Source: Bradyrhizobium sp. PSBB068
Lineage (GTDB): Bacteria > Pseudomonadota > Alphaproteobacteria > Rhizobiales > Xanthobacteraceae
DNA length: 64,000 nucleotides
NCBI GenBank assembly: GCA_016839165.1
Contig: CP069300.1
Span: 6,954,001-7,018,000 of the forward strand
Direction: 5' to 3'
Below, in pieces: positions 25,121-35,728 of the stretch (position 1 is the stretch's first letter; each line of letters starts with the position of its first letter). The position numbers and the translations under genes were made by a program. The notes beneath the pieces were generated by a model. The model saw only the letters and a list, made by a program, of their open reading frames with translations. It was not told the DNA's origin and did not search any database.

Positions 25121-25240
25121 GTTGGCCCGGTCCTTTCGGTTCCGGATTCCTCAGCCCCCAGCCCCCCGGGGCCGTCGGGATCGGGCCTGTTCGCAGGGGA
25201 GTTAATCCCAACACTGGGCCAACGAAAGTTGGTCCTTTTT
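25121..25240 (+). ncRNA. Candidate structured small RNA of about 120 nt
   Basis: The segment begins GTTGGCCC (25121-25128), which pairs perfectly with GGGCCAAC (25216-25223) to close a long hairpin. Inside it GGATT (25144-25148) pairs with AATCC (25204-25208). A C-rich region (25149-25166) contains TTCCTC, which resembles an anti-Shine-Dalgarno loop. The 3' arm of the closing stem is also the 5' arm of an intrinsic terminator, so the two structures exclude each other. Size, bulged rod shape and terminator recall 6S-like or alphaproteobacterial regulatory RNAs, but I cannot assign a family. No protein-coding pattern is seen. Confidence 0.45.
25216..25240 (+). terminator. Intrinsic terminator ending the candidate small RNA
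   Basis: GGGCCAAC (25216-25223), tetraloop GAAA, GTTGGTCC (25228-25235) with one G-T pair, then TTTTTGTTTTT. No plus-strand protein gene precedes it within 800 bp, which supports an RNA gene. Confidence 0.8.
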
Positions 25241-25387
25241 GTTTTTGGGGACCTGCTCGACCGCACGCGATCGAGATGCGTGCGCAAGCCTTCAGCGCTC
25301 GCTCTTCAGCAAATCATCGGATGTATGTTGGTCGCCGCGCCAGCCTGCGCGCGGCCGCGCAGACGGCAACCCGCGCAGCAACGCGCT

Positions 25388-25487
25388 AAAGCGCGATGAG
25401 ATTGGGTCGAATCGTCATCGCGCTTTAGCTCTTTGTTTGAGCATGATCTTCTCGGAAAACCGCTTCGCACTTTTCCGGATCATGCTC
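25388..25487. repeat. Composite repeat, family B plus family A
   Basis: AAAGCGCGATGA (25388-25399) and TCATCGCGCTTT (25415-25426) form family B. The family-A palindrome follows 12 bases later (25439-25487). The same pair occurs inverted at 33142-33240 and in degenerate form at 6167-6374. The last base of the unit is the first base of the CTA (stop TAG) of the DUF1223 gene on the minus strand. Confidence 0.88.
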
Positions 25488-26248
25488 TAGTGAAGCGAGG
25501 TGAATGCGGCGCCGAGCATCGGTCCCGGCTTGTCGCGATTGCCGTCCTGGACGTACACCGCCGCGGCATCGACCCCATCGCGCGTGATGTTCTCCAGCGG
25601 CACCGTCCAGCTGCCGGACGAGCCGTTCCAATCGCCGACCTTCAGGAGATTGCGCACCACATTGTGGTAGGTGATCTCGTGGCCGCGGTTCTCGCCGCGC
25701 GCGATCGAGATCGGCACCGACTTCGAGATCGAGCAGATCCAGACTTCGCCGCGCGACACCGCGGGAGACTTCGATGCCGCGACCGACACGTTGATCTGCT
25801 TGCCGGTCAGCGTCATCGTCACCGGCACCGACATCACGGTGCCGCCCTTCTCGGTGCTCTTGATGGCGTCCTCGATGCTGGCGCGATCGCTGCCGATCAC
25901 ATGCGCGGAGCCGTTGACCACGGCCTGCGGCGTGTAGACGTCGCGATCGCCGCGCATGTGGGAATAGGCCTTCTGGCGCGCGCTGAAGCGCGAATCGGCC
26001 AGCGTGTCCTTCCAGCCGAGATAGTCCCAATAGTCGATCGGCATGCTCAGCGCGATGACGTTGGGGTCCTTCGCGAGATCACCGATGATCTTGTCCGCGG
26101 GCGGACAGGACGAGCATCCCTGCGAGGTGAAGAGTTCGACGACTGCACGCGGATCGGCGTGAGCGGGGCGTATGATCGCGACGATCGCGCAGATACCGAG
26201 CGCACCGGACCATCGCGAAATCGAATTATAGGCCATCATCGCTGTCAT
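25487..26248 (-). CDS. DUF1223 secreted thioredoxin-fold-like protein
   Basis: About 253 residues with an N-terminal signal segment (ISRWSGALGICAIVAIIRPAHA). The DUF1223 domain has ELFTSQGCSSCPPADK (C45, C48) and MPIDYWDYLGWKD, typical of this periplasmic family. The CxxC suggests a redox function, but none has been shown to my knowledge. The start is uncertain: ATGs at 26248, 26239 and 26236 are all possible and none has a good ribosome site. The stop codon abuts a repeat. Confidence 0.85.
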   Translation of the reverse strand: MTAMMAYNSISRWSGALGICAIVAIIRPAHADPRAVVELFTSQGCSSCPPADKIIGDLAKDPNVIALSMPIDYWDYLGWKDTLADSRFSARQKAYSHMRGDRDVYTPQAVVNGSAHVIGSDRASIEDAIKSTEKGGTVMSVPVTMTLTGKQINVSVAASKSPAVSRGEVWICSISKSVPISIARGENRGHEITYHNVVRNLLKVGDWNGSSGSWTVPLENITRDGVDAAAVYVQDGNRDKPGPMLGAAFTSLH

Positions 26249-26336
26249 ACTGCGAACCAGTCGTGATGATTTCCATCCGTAATTGTACGGAGCATGAAGT
26301 CTGTCCCTGAACTTGCGTGCCCCAAAACGCGAGAAA

Positions 26337-26365
26337 GCGGCCTTTTCATAGGCCGCCTTCTTTTT
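26337..26365. terminator. Hairpin between acnA and the DUF1223 gene
   Basis: GCGGCCT (26337-26343) and AGGCCGC (26350-26356) form a stem with a TTTCAT loop. Plus-strand T-run TTCTTTTT follows; on the minus strand TTTCTC follows. Only minus-strand genes flank it, so it probably ends acnA despite the weaker T-run in that direction. A second hairpin CTCACT/AGTGAG lies about 30 bp further toward acnA. Confidence 0.6.
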
Positions 26366-26452
26366 AGCCGCCACTCACTAAGCAGTGAGGCACGGATCAC
26401 AATTCCGCGTTGGAGCACGGCCCAAATAGACCATGCTCCAACAAAAGGCCCT

Positions 26453-29173
<2,721 letters not shown>

Positions 29174-29415
29174 GCGAGGAATCCCAATTCTCAGTTATAC
29201 CCGGCAAGGGTAACTAAACACCGGCGAACGACACTGGCCGAGGGATGGCCCGGAGGGTGGCTTGCGGCCGCCGATTGTGTGTGCTGCATCAAGTTCCGGG
29301 CTTATAGAACCTTTCTAGAAGCACCGCCACACCGACAAGTGTGCGACGGCGTTGCGCGACCCAAAAATTCTCACGCGGTAGCGAAAGATTTCAGAGGGCT
29401 GTGACAAGACGAACC

Positions 29416-30018
29416 ATGCGGCTCTCGGGACGAAATCTGAAATGCGTGCGCGGCGGGCGCGAGGTGTTCTCCAACCTCGATTTGTCAGCCGCAGCAGGCG
29501 AGGCGCTTGCCGTCACCGGCCCCAACGGCGCGGGCAAGACCTCGCTGCTGCGCGTCCTCGCCGGGCTATTGGTTCCGGCCGAAGGGACGATCACGCTCGA
29601 GGGCGGCGACGCCGAGCTCAGCCTGCCCGAGCAGGCTCACTATCTCGGCCATCGCGACGCCTTGAAGCCGGCACTGAGCGTCATGGAAAATCTTTCCTTC
29701 TGGCGGGAATTCCTCGGCGGTGAGACCAAGGATGCCGGCGGGTGCCTGGCAGCCGTGGGGCTCGACCACGCCGCGCATCTGCCGGCGGCCTACCTCTCGG
29801 CAGGCCAGCGCCGCCGCCTCTCGATCGCTCGCCTGCTCTCGGCTCGCCGGCCGGTGTGGCTTCTCGACGAGCCGACATCGGCGCTCGATACGGCCGGACA
29901 GGCGTTGTTCGTCGCCCTGATGCGCGACCATCTCGCCAGCGGCGGCCTGATCGTCGCAGCGACCCATCTGCCGCTCGGCATCGACGCGCGCGATCTGCGG
30001 ATGGGAGGGACGGCATGA
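29416..30018 (+). CDS. ccmA: Heme ABC exporter ATP-binding protein CcmA
   Basis: A 200-residue ATPase, short as usual for CcmA. Walker A is GPNGAGKT (35-42), signature LSAGQRRR, Walker [13 protein letters not shown]. CcmA powers release of holo-CcmE from CcmC in cytochrome c maturation. Neighbours ccmB, ccmC, ccmD and ccmG follow on the same strand. The stop still carries the ATGA overlap that would be expected with ccmB, but ccmB now starts 272 bp later because a repeat intervenes. Confidence 0.96.
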   Translation: MRLSGRNLKCVRGGREVFSNLDLSAAAGEALAVTGPNGAGKTSLLRVLAGLLVPAEGTITLEGGDAELSLPEQAHYLGHRDALKPALSVMENLSFWREFLGGETKDAGGCLAAVGLDHAAHLPAAYLSAGQRRRLSIARLLSARRPVWLLDEPTSALDTAGQALFVALMRDHLASGGLIVAATHLPLGIDARDLRMGGTA

Positions 30019-30020
30019 GC

Positions 30021-30284
30021 AAACCCTCCCATCTCTCGTCGCAGCGCTCAGGTCTCTCCGTCCCCTCCCCCCTTGCGGGAGGGGGTCAGGGAGAGGGGTG
30101 CCACACGATGCGCTCTGTCCTTGGATTTCACCACGATGAGCGATCGAGATTGTCGGAGCAGCGATCGCGTCGACGATCTCGCCCGGGGCCACCCCTCTCC
30201 CCCGCCCTCCCCCGCAAGGGGGGAGGGAGCGCACCGATCGCGCAGAACGATATCGGCTCACGTAGCGATCACCGCGGAGGCACT
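30021..30284. repeat. Inserted inverted-repeat element at the ccmA/ccmB junction (family D)
   Basis: The segment is flanked by the 8-bp direct repeat GCATGAGC (30013-30020 and 30285-30292), which spans the ccmA stop on one side and the ccmB start on the other. Inside are long inverted arms, CCTCCCCCCTTGCGGGAGGG near 30064-30083 and the matching CCCTCCCCCGCAAGGGGG near 30203-30220. These resemble the elements at 5447-5569 and 61148-61284. It has no transposase. Confidence 0.75.
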
Positions 30285-30286
30285 GC

Positions 30287-30955
30287 ATGAGCGCGCTGGC
30301 CGCATTGATCCGGCGCGACATCCGGATCGCGCTGCGTGTCGGCGGCGGGGCGCTGATCGGGGTGCTGTTCTTCCTCACCGTCACCGTGCTGATGCCGTTC
30401 GCGGTAGGTCCGGATCTCGCGCTGCTGTCGCGGCTCGGCCCCGCCATCCTCTGGCTCGGCGCGCTGCTGGCGAGCCTGCTCACGCTCGACCGGCTGTTCA
30501 CGGCCGATCACGAGGACGGCTCGCTCGACCTCATCGTGATGAGCCGGACGCCGCTGGAACTGGCCTGCGCGGCCAAGGCGCTGGCGCACTGGATCGCCGC
30601 GGGCCTGCCGCTGATCATCGCCACCCCGGTGCTCGGCCTGCTGCTCAATCTCGACGGCACGGCGACACTTGCCGTTGCGGCGACCCTGCTGGCCGGAACG
30701 CCGGCGCTGACCTTCACCGGCATGATCGGCGCGGCATTGGCCGTGACGCTGCACCGCGGCGGACTGCTGCTGGCGGTGCTGGTGCTGCCGCTGTCGATCC
30801 CGGTGCTGATCTTCGGCGTCGCAGCCTCGCAGGCGGCGATATCGGGGCCGCTGCCGTTTGGAACACCGTTCTCGATCCTCTGCGCGCTGTCGCTTGCCAG
30901 CCTCGTGATCGGCCCGTTTGCGGCCGCTGCCAGCCTGCGGCACGGGCTGGATTGA
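30287..30955 (+). CDS. ccmB: Heme exporter protein CcmB
   Basis: The 222-residue protein has six hydrophobic segments and the N-terminal cytoplasmic motif LIRRDIRIALR typical of CcmB, the membrane subunit of the CcmABCD complex. The ATG at 30287 gives the family start (MSALAALIRRDIR) and is preceded by CGGAGGCACTGC, a usable ribosome site, although the sequence upstream is the repeat element. ccmC follows after 75 bp. Confidence 0.95.
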   Translation: MSALAALIRRDIRIALRVGGGALIGVLFFLTVTVLMPFAVGPDLALLSRLGPAILWLGALLASLLTLDRLFTADHEDGSLDLIVMSRTPLELACAAKALAHWIAAGLPLIIATPVLGLLLNLDGTATLAVAATLLAGTPALTFTGMIGAALAVTLHRGGLLLAVLVLPLSIPVLIFGVAASQAAISGPLPFGTPFSILCALSLASLVIGPFAAAASLRHGLD

Positions 30956-31030
30956 TATGAGCCAGATCAAATCTTTTCGAGAGGAATTGGGCCAATTGCC
31001 TGCGACACAGCGGACGACTATCAGGGTGCC

Positions 31031-31819
31031 ATGAAGCTGACCGAGACGCTGACCGACCTCGCCAACCCGACCAGGTTTCTGGCGCTGACTGCGCGCATCC
31101 TGCCGTGGCTCGCAGGCGCGACCGCGATCCTGCTCGCGATCGGGCTCTACCAGTCGGCGGTGGCGCCCGATGACTACCAGCAGGGCGCCACCGTGAAGAT
31201 CATGTTCATCCACGTACCGAACGCGTGGCTGTCGATGTTCGTCTGGGGCGTGATGAGCGTCGCCGCACTCGGCACGCTGGTGTGGCGGCATCCGCTCGCC
31301 GACGTCGCCGCGAAAGCCGCGGCGCCGATCGGCGCCGCCTTCACCTTCCTCGCGCTGGTCACCGGCTCGCTGTGGGGCCGGCCGATGTGGGGCACTTATT
31401 GGGAGTGGGATGCCCGCCTGACTTCGGTGCTGATCCTGTTCCTGATGTATCTCGGCCTGATCGCGCTGTGGCGGGCGGTGGAGGATCCCTCGCGCGCGGC
31501 GCGGGCGGCGGCGGTCCTGACCCTGGTCGGCGCGATCAACATTCCGATCATCAAGTTCTCGGTCGACTGGTGGAACACGCTGCATCAGCCGGCTTCCGTG
31601 CTGCGCATGGGCGGCTCGACGCTCGACAAGGCGTTCCTGTGGCCGCTCTTGGTGATGGCGATCGCGTTCTCGCTGCTCTTCATCACCCTGCACCTCGCGG
31701 CAATGCGCAACGAGATCCTGCGCCGGCGCGTGCGCAGCCTGCAGATGATGCAGGCCAGCCGCGTCACGTTCACGAACGAGGGTGCAGGCAGCGCGTCCAA
31801 CGAAATCGGAGCGGCGTGA
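31031..31819 (+). CDS. ccmC: Heme transporter CcmC
   Basis: The 262-residue protein has six membrane segments and carries the heme-handling WWD-type signature [11 protein letters not shown] (120-130). Conserved His residues lie at 61 (MFIHVPNAW) and in NTLHQPAS, both flanking the periplasmic tryptophan-rich loop. CcmC loads heme onto the chaperone CcmE. It is followed directly by ccmD (2-bp gap) in the same operon. Confidence 0.96.
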   Translation: MKLTETLTDLANPTRFLALTARILPWLAGATAILLAIGLYQSAVAPDDYQQGATVKIMFIHVPNAWLSMFVWGVMSVAALGTLVWRHPLADVAAKAAAPIGAAFTFLALVTGSLWGRPMWGTYWEWDARLTSVLILFLMYLGLIALWRAVEDPSRAARAAAVLTLVGAINIPIIKFSVDWWNTLHQPASVLRMGGSTLDKAFLWPLLVMAIAFSLLFITLHLAAMRNEILRRRVRSLQMMQASRVTFTNEGAGSASNEIGAA

Positions 31820-31821
31820 CG

Positions 31822-32001
31822 ATGTCGCTTGGTCCCTACGCCCCCTTCATCGTGACGTCCTATGCGCTGGTCGCCGCAGTCGTGCTGCTGCTGATCATCT
31901 GGATCATCACCGACTATCGCCGCCAGCAGGCACGCCTCAAGGAGATCGAGGCCAGCGGCGTCACGCGCCGCTCCGGCCGCCGCGCGGCAGACACAAGATG
32001 A
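31822..32001 (+). CDS. ccmD: Heme exporter protein CcmD
   Basis: A 59-residue single-pass membrane protein: N-terminal [22 protein letters not shown] segment, then the basic cytoplasmic tail [17 protein letters not shown] typical of CcmD, which helps release holo-CcmE from CcmABC. It starts two bases after the ccmC stop, and its own stop overlaps the ccmG start (ATGA). Confidence 0.93.
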   Translation: MSLGPYAPFIVTSYALVAAVVLLLIIWIITDYRRQQARLKEIEASGVTRRSGRRAADTR

Positions 32002-32591
32002 GCGAGCAGGCGACCAGCAATCCGCCGCAAGCCCGCCGCCTGCTGGTGGTGCTGCCGCTCGTGATCTTCCTCGGCCTCGCCGGGCTGTTCCTGCTGCGGC
32101 TCTATGGCGGCGATCCCTCGAAAATTCCGTCGGCACTGATCGGCCGGCCGGCGCCGCAGACCGCTTTACCCGCGCTCGACGGCCTGGAGAAGGACGGCGC
32201 GCCCGTCCCCGGTCTCGATCCCGCCGCGTTCAAGGGCAAGGTCTCCATCGTCAACGTCTGGGCGTCCTGGTGCGTGCCCTGCCACGACGAGGCGCCGCTA
32301 CTCACCGAGCTCGGCCGCGACAAACGCTTCCAGATCATCGGCATCAACTACAAGGACTCGCCGGAGAATGCGCGGCGCTTCCTCGGCCGCTACGGCAACC
32401 CGTTCGGCATCGTCGGCGTCGACGGCAACGGCCGCGCCTCGATCGAATGGGGTGTCTACGGCGTACCCGAAACCTTCCTGGTCGGGCGCGAGGGCACCAT
32501 CGTCTACAAGCTGGTCGGACCGGTGACGCCTGAGAACGTCAACAGCGTGCTCAAGGTCGAGATCGAGAAGGCGCTGCACGCCGGACAGTAA
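31998..32591 (+). CDS. ccmG: Thiol:disulfide interchange protein CcmG/DsbE
   Basis: The 197-residue membrane-anchored thioredoxin has a membrane segment at 15-35 and a thioredoxin fold with [13 protein letters not shown] (C92, C95) and the cis-proline GVPETF. It keeps apocytochrome c cysteines reduced for heme attachment. It overlaps ccmD by four bases. ccmE, ccmF and ccmH are not in the window, so the rest of the system I pathway must be elsewhere. Confidence 0.96.
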   Translation: MSEQATSNPPQARRLLVVLPLVIFLGLAGLFLLRLYGGDPSKIPSALIGRPAPQTALPALDGLEKDGAPVPGLDPAAFKGKVSIVNVWASWCVPCHDEAPLLTELGRDKRFQIIGINYKDSPENARRFLGRYGNPFGIVGVDGNGRASIEWGVYGVPETFLVGREGTIVYKLVGPVTPENVNSVLKVEIEKALHAGQ

Positions 32592-32761
32592 GCGCACCGA
32601 CATTCAGCGTTGCCGTGAACCGCTGCTGAACGGCGAGCGAAAATGCCTGCGGCAAAATACTTCGACACGTTTATCTGCGGTTCATTTCGCGGCCACGGCA
32701 ACGCCACGAATGCACCCCCAACTCAGCAGCGTTGACATCAACGTTCCTCTGGAGGGGACAT

Positions 32762-33139
32762 ATGCGCAAGACCACACTCGCTTCACTTCTCGCCACCGCA
32801 CTTACGCTCGGCATGCTGACGGCCACGCCGTCGATGGCCCAGGGCGTTCAGCCGGCTACGCCTGCCGCCAAATCGGAAGTCAGCAAGATGGCTCCCGCGC
32901 CGAAGGCCGTGACGCCCGACGCGAAGACGACGGGGATGGCGAAGGACGACCTGCTCGACGTCAACAGCGCCAGCGCCGACCAGCTCGACGCGCTGCCCGG
33001 TGTCGGCAAGGCCTACTCGGCCGCGATCATCAAGGGCCGTCCCTACAAGGGCAAGGATGAACTGGTGCAGAAGAACATCCTGCCGCAGGCGACCTACGAC
33101 AAGATCAAGGACAAGATCATCGCCAAGCAGAAGAGCTGA
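32762..33139 (+). CDS. Secreted helix-hairpin-helix (ComEA-like) protein
   Basis: The 125-residue protein has a signal peptide (1-28, ending SMAQG), a low-complexity Ala/Pro/Lys linker (to about 65), and a helix-hairpin-helix domain. That domain reads [41 protein letters not shown] in overlapping short motifs, i.e. LDALPGVGK and the downstream [10 protein letters not shown]. HhH domains bind DNA; secreted versions occur in ComEA and in proteins of unknown role. GGAGGGG lies 4 bases before ATG. A repeat follows its stop. Confidence 0.85.
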   Translation: MRKTTLASLLATALTLGMLTATPSMAQGVQPATPAAKSEVSKMAPAPKAVTPDAKTTGMAKDDLLDVNSASADQLDALPGVGKAYSAAIIKGRPYKGKDELVQKNILPQATYDKIKDKIIAKQKS

Positions 33140-33141
33140 GA

Positions 33142-33240
33142 AGCATGATCCGGAAAAGTGCGAAGCGGTTTTCCGAAAAGATCATGCTCAAACAAGAAAC
33201 CAAAGCGCGATGACGATCCAACCCAATCTCATCGCGCTTT
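33142..33240. repeat. Composite repeat, families A and B, inverted copy
   Basis: The family-A palindrome (33142-33189, opposite orientation to the copies at 6.2 and 25.4 kb) is followed by the family-B arms AAAGCGCGATGA (33202-33213) and TCATCGCGCTTT (33229-33240). It lies between convergent genes. Confidence 0.88.
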
Positions 33241-33287
33241 GAGGCCTCGGACGCAGCGCGGCGCAATCGCCCGCGCTGCGTTCCGAT

Positions 33288-33887
33288 CTACTTCCGCAAA
33301 TCGCCGGCGTCCGCCTCGCTGGTTTCCAGCGAGACCGGCTCAAGGTGATAGCGCTTGGTCAGCGGCATCTGCGCGATGGCGAAGATCATGGTCAGCGGCG
33401 TCACGCCGAACACCTTGAAGTTCACCCAGAAATCCGTGGTCTGGGTCCGCCAGACGATCTCGTTGAGGATGGCCATGCCGGCGAAGAACAGCGCCCAGCG
33501 CATGGTGAGGATGCGCCAGCCCTGCGGCGTCAGATTGAACATCTGGTCGAACATCACGGCGATGAAGGAACGGCCGAACAGCAGCCCGCCGCCGAGCACG
33601 GCCGCGAACAGGCCGTAGATGATGGTCGGCTTGACCTTGATGAAGGTCTCGTCGTGCAGCACCAGCGTCAGGGTGCCGAACACCAGGACGATCGCGCCGG
33701 TCACCAGCGCCATGATCGGTACGTGTTTCGTCACCACATAGGATGCGATCATCGCCGCCACGATCGCCACCATGAACGCAGCCGTGGCGACGAACAGGTG
33801 GTACTTGGCGTTCGCGACGAAGAACACGAGCAGCGGACCGAGCTCGGTCGCAAGCTTGAACAGCGGATGTGGCTGGGTCTTGTCCAT
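33288..33887 (-). CDS. yciB: Septation protein A (YciB/IspZ family)
   Basis: The 199-residue protein has five membrane segments. The family pattern includes [21 protein letters not shown] at the start, plus [25 protein letters not shown] (seen as motif ILNEIVWR...TDFWVNFK near 140-165). YciB interacts with division and elongation proteins in E. coli. I chose the ATG at 33887 since the upstream open frame runs antisense to the ftsY leader and has no family match. 37 bp downstream of ftsY, probably one operon. Confidence 0.92.
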   Translation of the reverse strand: MDKTQPHPLFKLATELGPLLVFFVANAKYHLFVATAAFMVAIVAAMIASYVVTKHVPIMALVTGAIVLVFGTLTLVLHDETFIKVKPTIIYGLFAAVLGGGLLFGRSFIAVMFDQMFNLTPQGWRILTMRWALFFAGMAILNEIVWRTQTTDFWVNFKVFGVTPLTMIFAIAQMPLTKRYHLEPVSLETSEADAGDLRK

Positions 33888-33906
33888 TAACCCTCGGTGC
33901 TGGTTT

Positions 33907-33933
33907 GAGGCATGATTTTCGGGATCATGCCTC
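33907..33933. repeat. Mini-hairpin containing the ftsY stop codon
   Basis: GAGGCATGAT (33907-33916) and ATCATGCCTC (33924-33933) form a perfect 10-bp stem with loop TTTCGGG. The ftsY TGA (33925-33927) and its last codons lie in one arm. It looks like a shortened family-A palindrome and could affect ftsY-yciB expression. Confidence 0.7.
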
Positions 33934-34872
33934 GATCCCGGCAATCGCCTTGGCAAAATCCTTCGCGGTGAAGGGCGCGAGGTCCTCAACGCCTTCGCCG
34001 ACGCCGATGAAATGCACCGGCAGCTTGTGCTTCTCCGACAGCGCAACAAGGATGCCGCCGCGTGCGGTGCCGTCGAGCTTGGTCATCACGAGGCCGGTGA
34101 CGCCTGCCGTACGATGAAACGCCTCGACCTGCGACAGCGCATTTTGTCCCACCGTGGCGTCGAGCACGAGCAGCACCGCGTGCGGTGCCGACGCATCGAC
34201 CTTCTTGATGACGCGCACGACCTTTTCGAGCTCGTTCATCAGCTCGGACTTGTTCTGCAACCGGCCGGCGGTGTCGATCAGCAGCACGTCGCGCGTCTGC
34301 TCCTTGGCTGCGGTCAGCGCGCTGAAGGCGAGGCTTGCCGAATCCGAGCCTTGCGCGCCCGCAATGACCGGCGACTTGGTACGCTCGCCCCAGACCTTGA
34401 GCTGCTCGATCGCCGCGGCGCGGAAAGTGTCGCCGGCGGCCAGCATGACCTTGCGGCCCTCGGCCGAGAGTTTCGCCGCCAACTTGCCGATCGTCGTGGT
34501 CTTGCCGGAGCCGTTGACGCCGACGACCAGGATGACGAACGGCTGCTTCGAGCCATCGATCTCGAGCGGCTTCGCCACCGGCGCCAGCACCTTCTCGACC
34601 TCGGTCGCAACCACGCCCTTGACCTCGTCGGCGGAGATCGCCTTGTCGTAGCGGCCCTTGCCGACCGCCTCCGCAATGCGGACCGCGACATCGGTCCCGA
34701 GATCGGCGCGCAGCAGCACATCCTCGATATCGTCGAGCATGGCGGAATCGAGCTTGCGCTTGGTGACGAGGTCAGCGACCGCGGTCCCGATCGAACTCGA
34801 GGTCCGCTTCAGGCCGCCCTTCAGGCGCTGCCACCAGCTCTGTTTTGGAGTTCCTGCAGTGGTATCGTTCAT
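33925..34872 (-). CDS. ftsY: Signal recognition particle receptor FtsY
   Basis: A 315-residue SRP GTPase receptor. It has the N helical bundle (about 25-100) and G domain with GVNGSGKT (118-125), DTAGR, and [10 protein letters not shown]. It lacks a long acidic A domain: only about 20 residues precede the N domain. They include [11 protein letters not shown], an amphipathic, lipid-binding-like helix. It docks ribosome-SRP complexes at the membrane together with Ffh (42.4 kb). It is probably co-transcribed with yciB. Confidence 0.97.
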   Translation of the reverse strand: MNDTTAGTPKQSWWQRLKGGLKRTSSSIGTAVADLVTKRKLDSAMLDDIEDVLLRADLGTDVAVRIAEAVGKGRYDKAISADEVKGVVATEVEKVLAPVAKPLEIDGSKQPFVILVVGVNGSGKTTTIGKLAAKLSAEGRKVMLAAGDTFRAAAIEQLKVWGERTKSPVIAGAQGSDSASLAFSALTAAKEQTRDVLLIDTAGRLQNKSELMNELEKVVRVIKKVDASAPHAVLLVLDATVGQNALSQVEAFHRTAGVTGLVMTKLDGTARGGILVALSEKHKLPVHFIGVGEGVEDLAPFTAKDFAKAIAGIEA

Positions 34873-34921
34873 GGCGCGGACGTGTTAGCCGTTTCGGCTC
34901 ACAAACGAAAGTCTCGACGAA

Positions 34922-35623
34922 TTGATCGATGTTCCCCAATTGACCGCGGAAGAAATCCTGGGCCGGGTGCTCCACCGCGACGGGTTGATGCTGGTGATCG
35001 ACAAGCCGGCCGGCATGCCGGTGCATCGCGGCCCCAAGGGCGGCCCCAATCTGGAGGCCTCCTTCGACGCGTTGCGGTTCGGCCTGCCGCGGCCGCCGGT
35101 GCTGGCGCATCGGCTGGACAAGGACACCTCCGGCTGCCTCGTCCTGGGACGCCACCGCAAGGCGACCGCCTCGCTCGGGCTGCTGTTCAAGCACAGCAAG
35201 ATCTCGAAGACCTACTGGACCGTGGTCGAGGGCGGCCCGGCCGAGGATGAAGGCACCATCGACATGCCACTCGGCCGGCTCAACGCCGAGCGCGGCTGGT
35301 GGCAGAAGCCGGATCCGGACGGGCAGAAGGCGATCACCAACTGGAAGGTGCTGGGGCGCGGCGAGGGCCTCGCCTGGCTGGCGATGGAGCCGGTCACCGG
35401 CCGCACCCATCAGCTGCGGGTGCACTCATCAGCGATGGGCTGGCCGATCGTCGGCGACAATATCTATGGCAATGGCCCCCGCTTCGGCGAGCCGACCCTG
35501 CATCTGCATTCCCGCGAGATCGGCATCCCGATTTCCCGCAACAAGGACCCGGTCCATGTGGTCGCGCCGGCGCCGGCGCATATGCACCAGCGGCTCAAGG
35601 CATGCGGCTGGAACGGAGAGTGA
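34922..35623 (+). CDS. RNA pseudouridine synthase, RluA family
   Basis: The 233-residue enzyme has the RluA motif HRLDKDTSG (catalytic D66), the substrate motifs KTYW and the C-terminal GRTHQLRVHSSAMGWPIVGDNIYG. It has no S4 domain. It isomerises uridine in rRNA or tRNA; the exact site cannot be told. The start is a TTG at 34922: an in-frame stop lies at 34886 and no ATG or GTG occurs between. It is divergent from ftsY with only 49 bp between starts. Confidence 0.9.
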   Translation: MIDVPQLTAEEILGRVLHRDGLMLVIDKPAGMPVHRGPKGGPNLEASFDALRFGLPRPPVLAHRLDKDTSGCLVLGRHRKATASLGLLFKHSKISKTYWTVVEGGPAEDEGTIDMPLGRLNAERGWWQKPDPDGQKAITNWKVLGRGEGLAWLAMEPVTGRTHQLRVHSSAMGWPIVGDNIYGNGPRFGEPTLHLHSREIGIPISRNKDPVHVVAPAPAHMHQRLKACGWNGE

Positions 35624-35728
35624 TCTCCGTGGTTTTACGGACCGTTATCCTTTACGGAACTTTCAGCTCCATCCGGTAGTCCTGCAGGCGGCTTAGAAAA
35701 GCGCATCACGACGGGCTCAGGACGAGCA

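Larger units (their letters stand above)
24859..25486. other. 628-bp intergenic region with candidate small RNA and repeats
   Basis: No open frame here looks coding. From left to right there is a GC-rich hairpin GGGGCCCG/CGGGCCC-like region near 24957-24975, a candidate small RNA with its own terminator (about 25121-25240, listed separately), and a composite family B plus A repeat at 25388-25487. The gap separates two minus-strand genes, so a plus-strand transcript here would be independent of both. Confidence 0.6.

Noticed and set aside
24859..25490. tmRNA, SRP RNA or RNase P RNA in the 628-bp gap
   Set aside because: The conserved signature stretches of those RNAs (for example the GGAAGCAG-type SRP loop) are not present on either strand; only an unassigned small-RNA candidate remains.
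26249..26374. Lys/Ala-rich N-terminal extension of the DUF1223 protein (MAAKKKAAYEK...)
   Set aside because: It is encoded by the hairpin region after acnA and would place the signal peptide internally; a later ATG is far more likely.
30015..30290. 91-codon frame from the ccmA ATGA to the ccmB start
   Set aside because: It runs through the inserted inverted repeat and has low-complexity Pro/Gly/Arg content; it is a by-product of the insertion.
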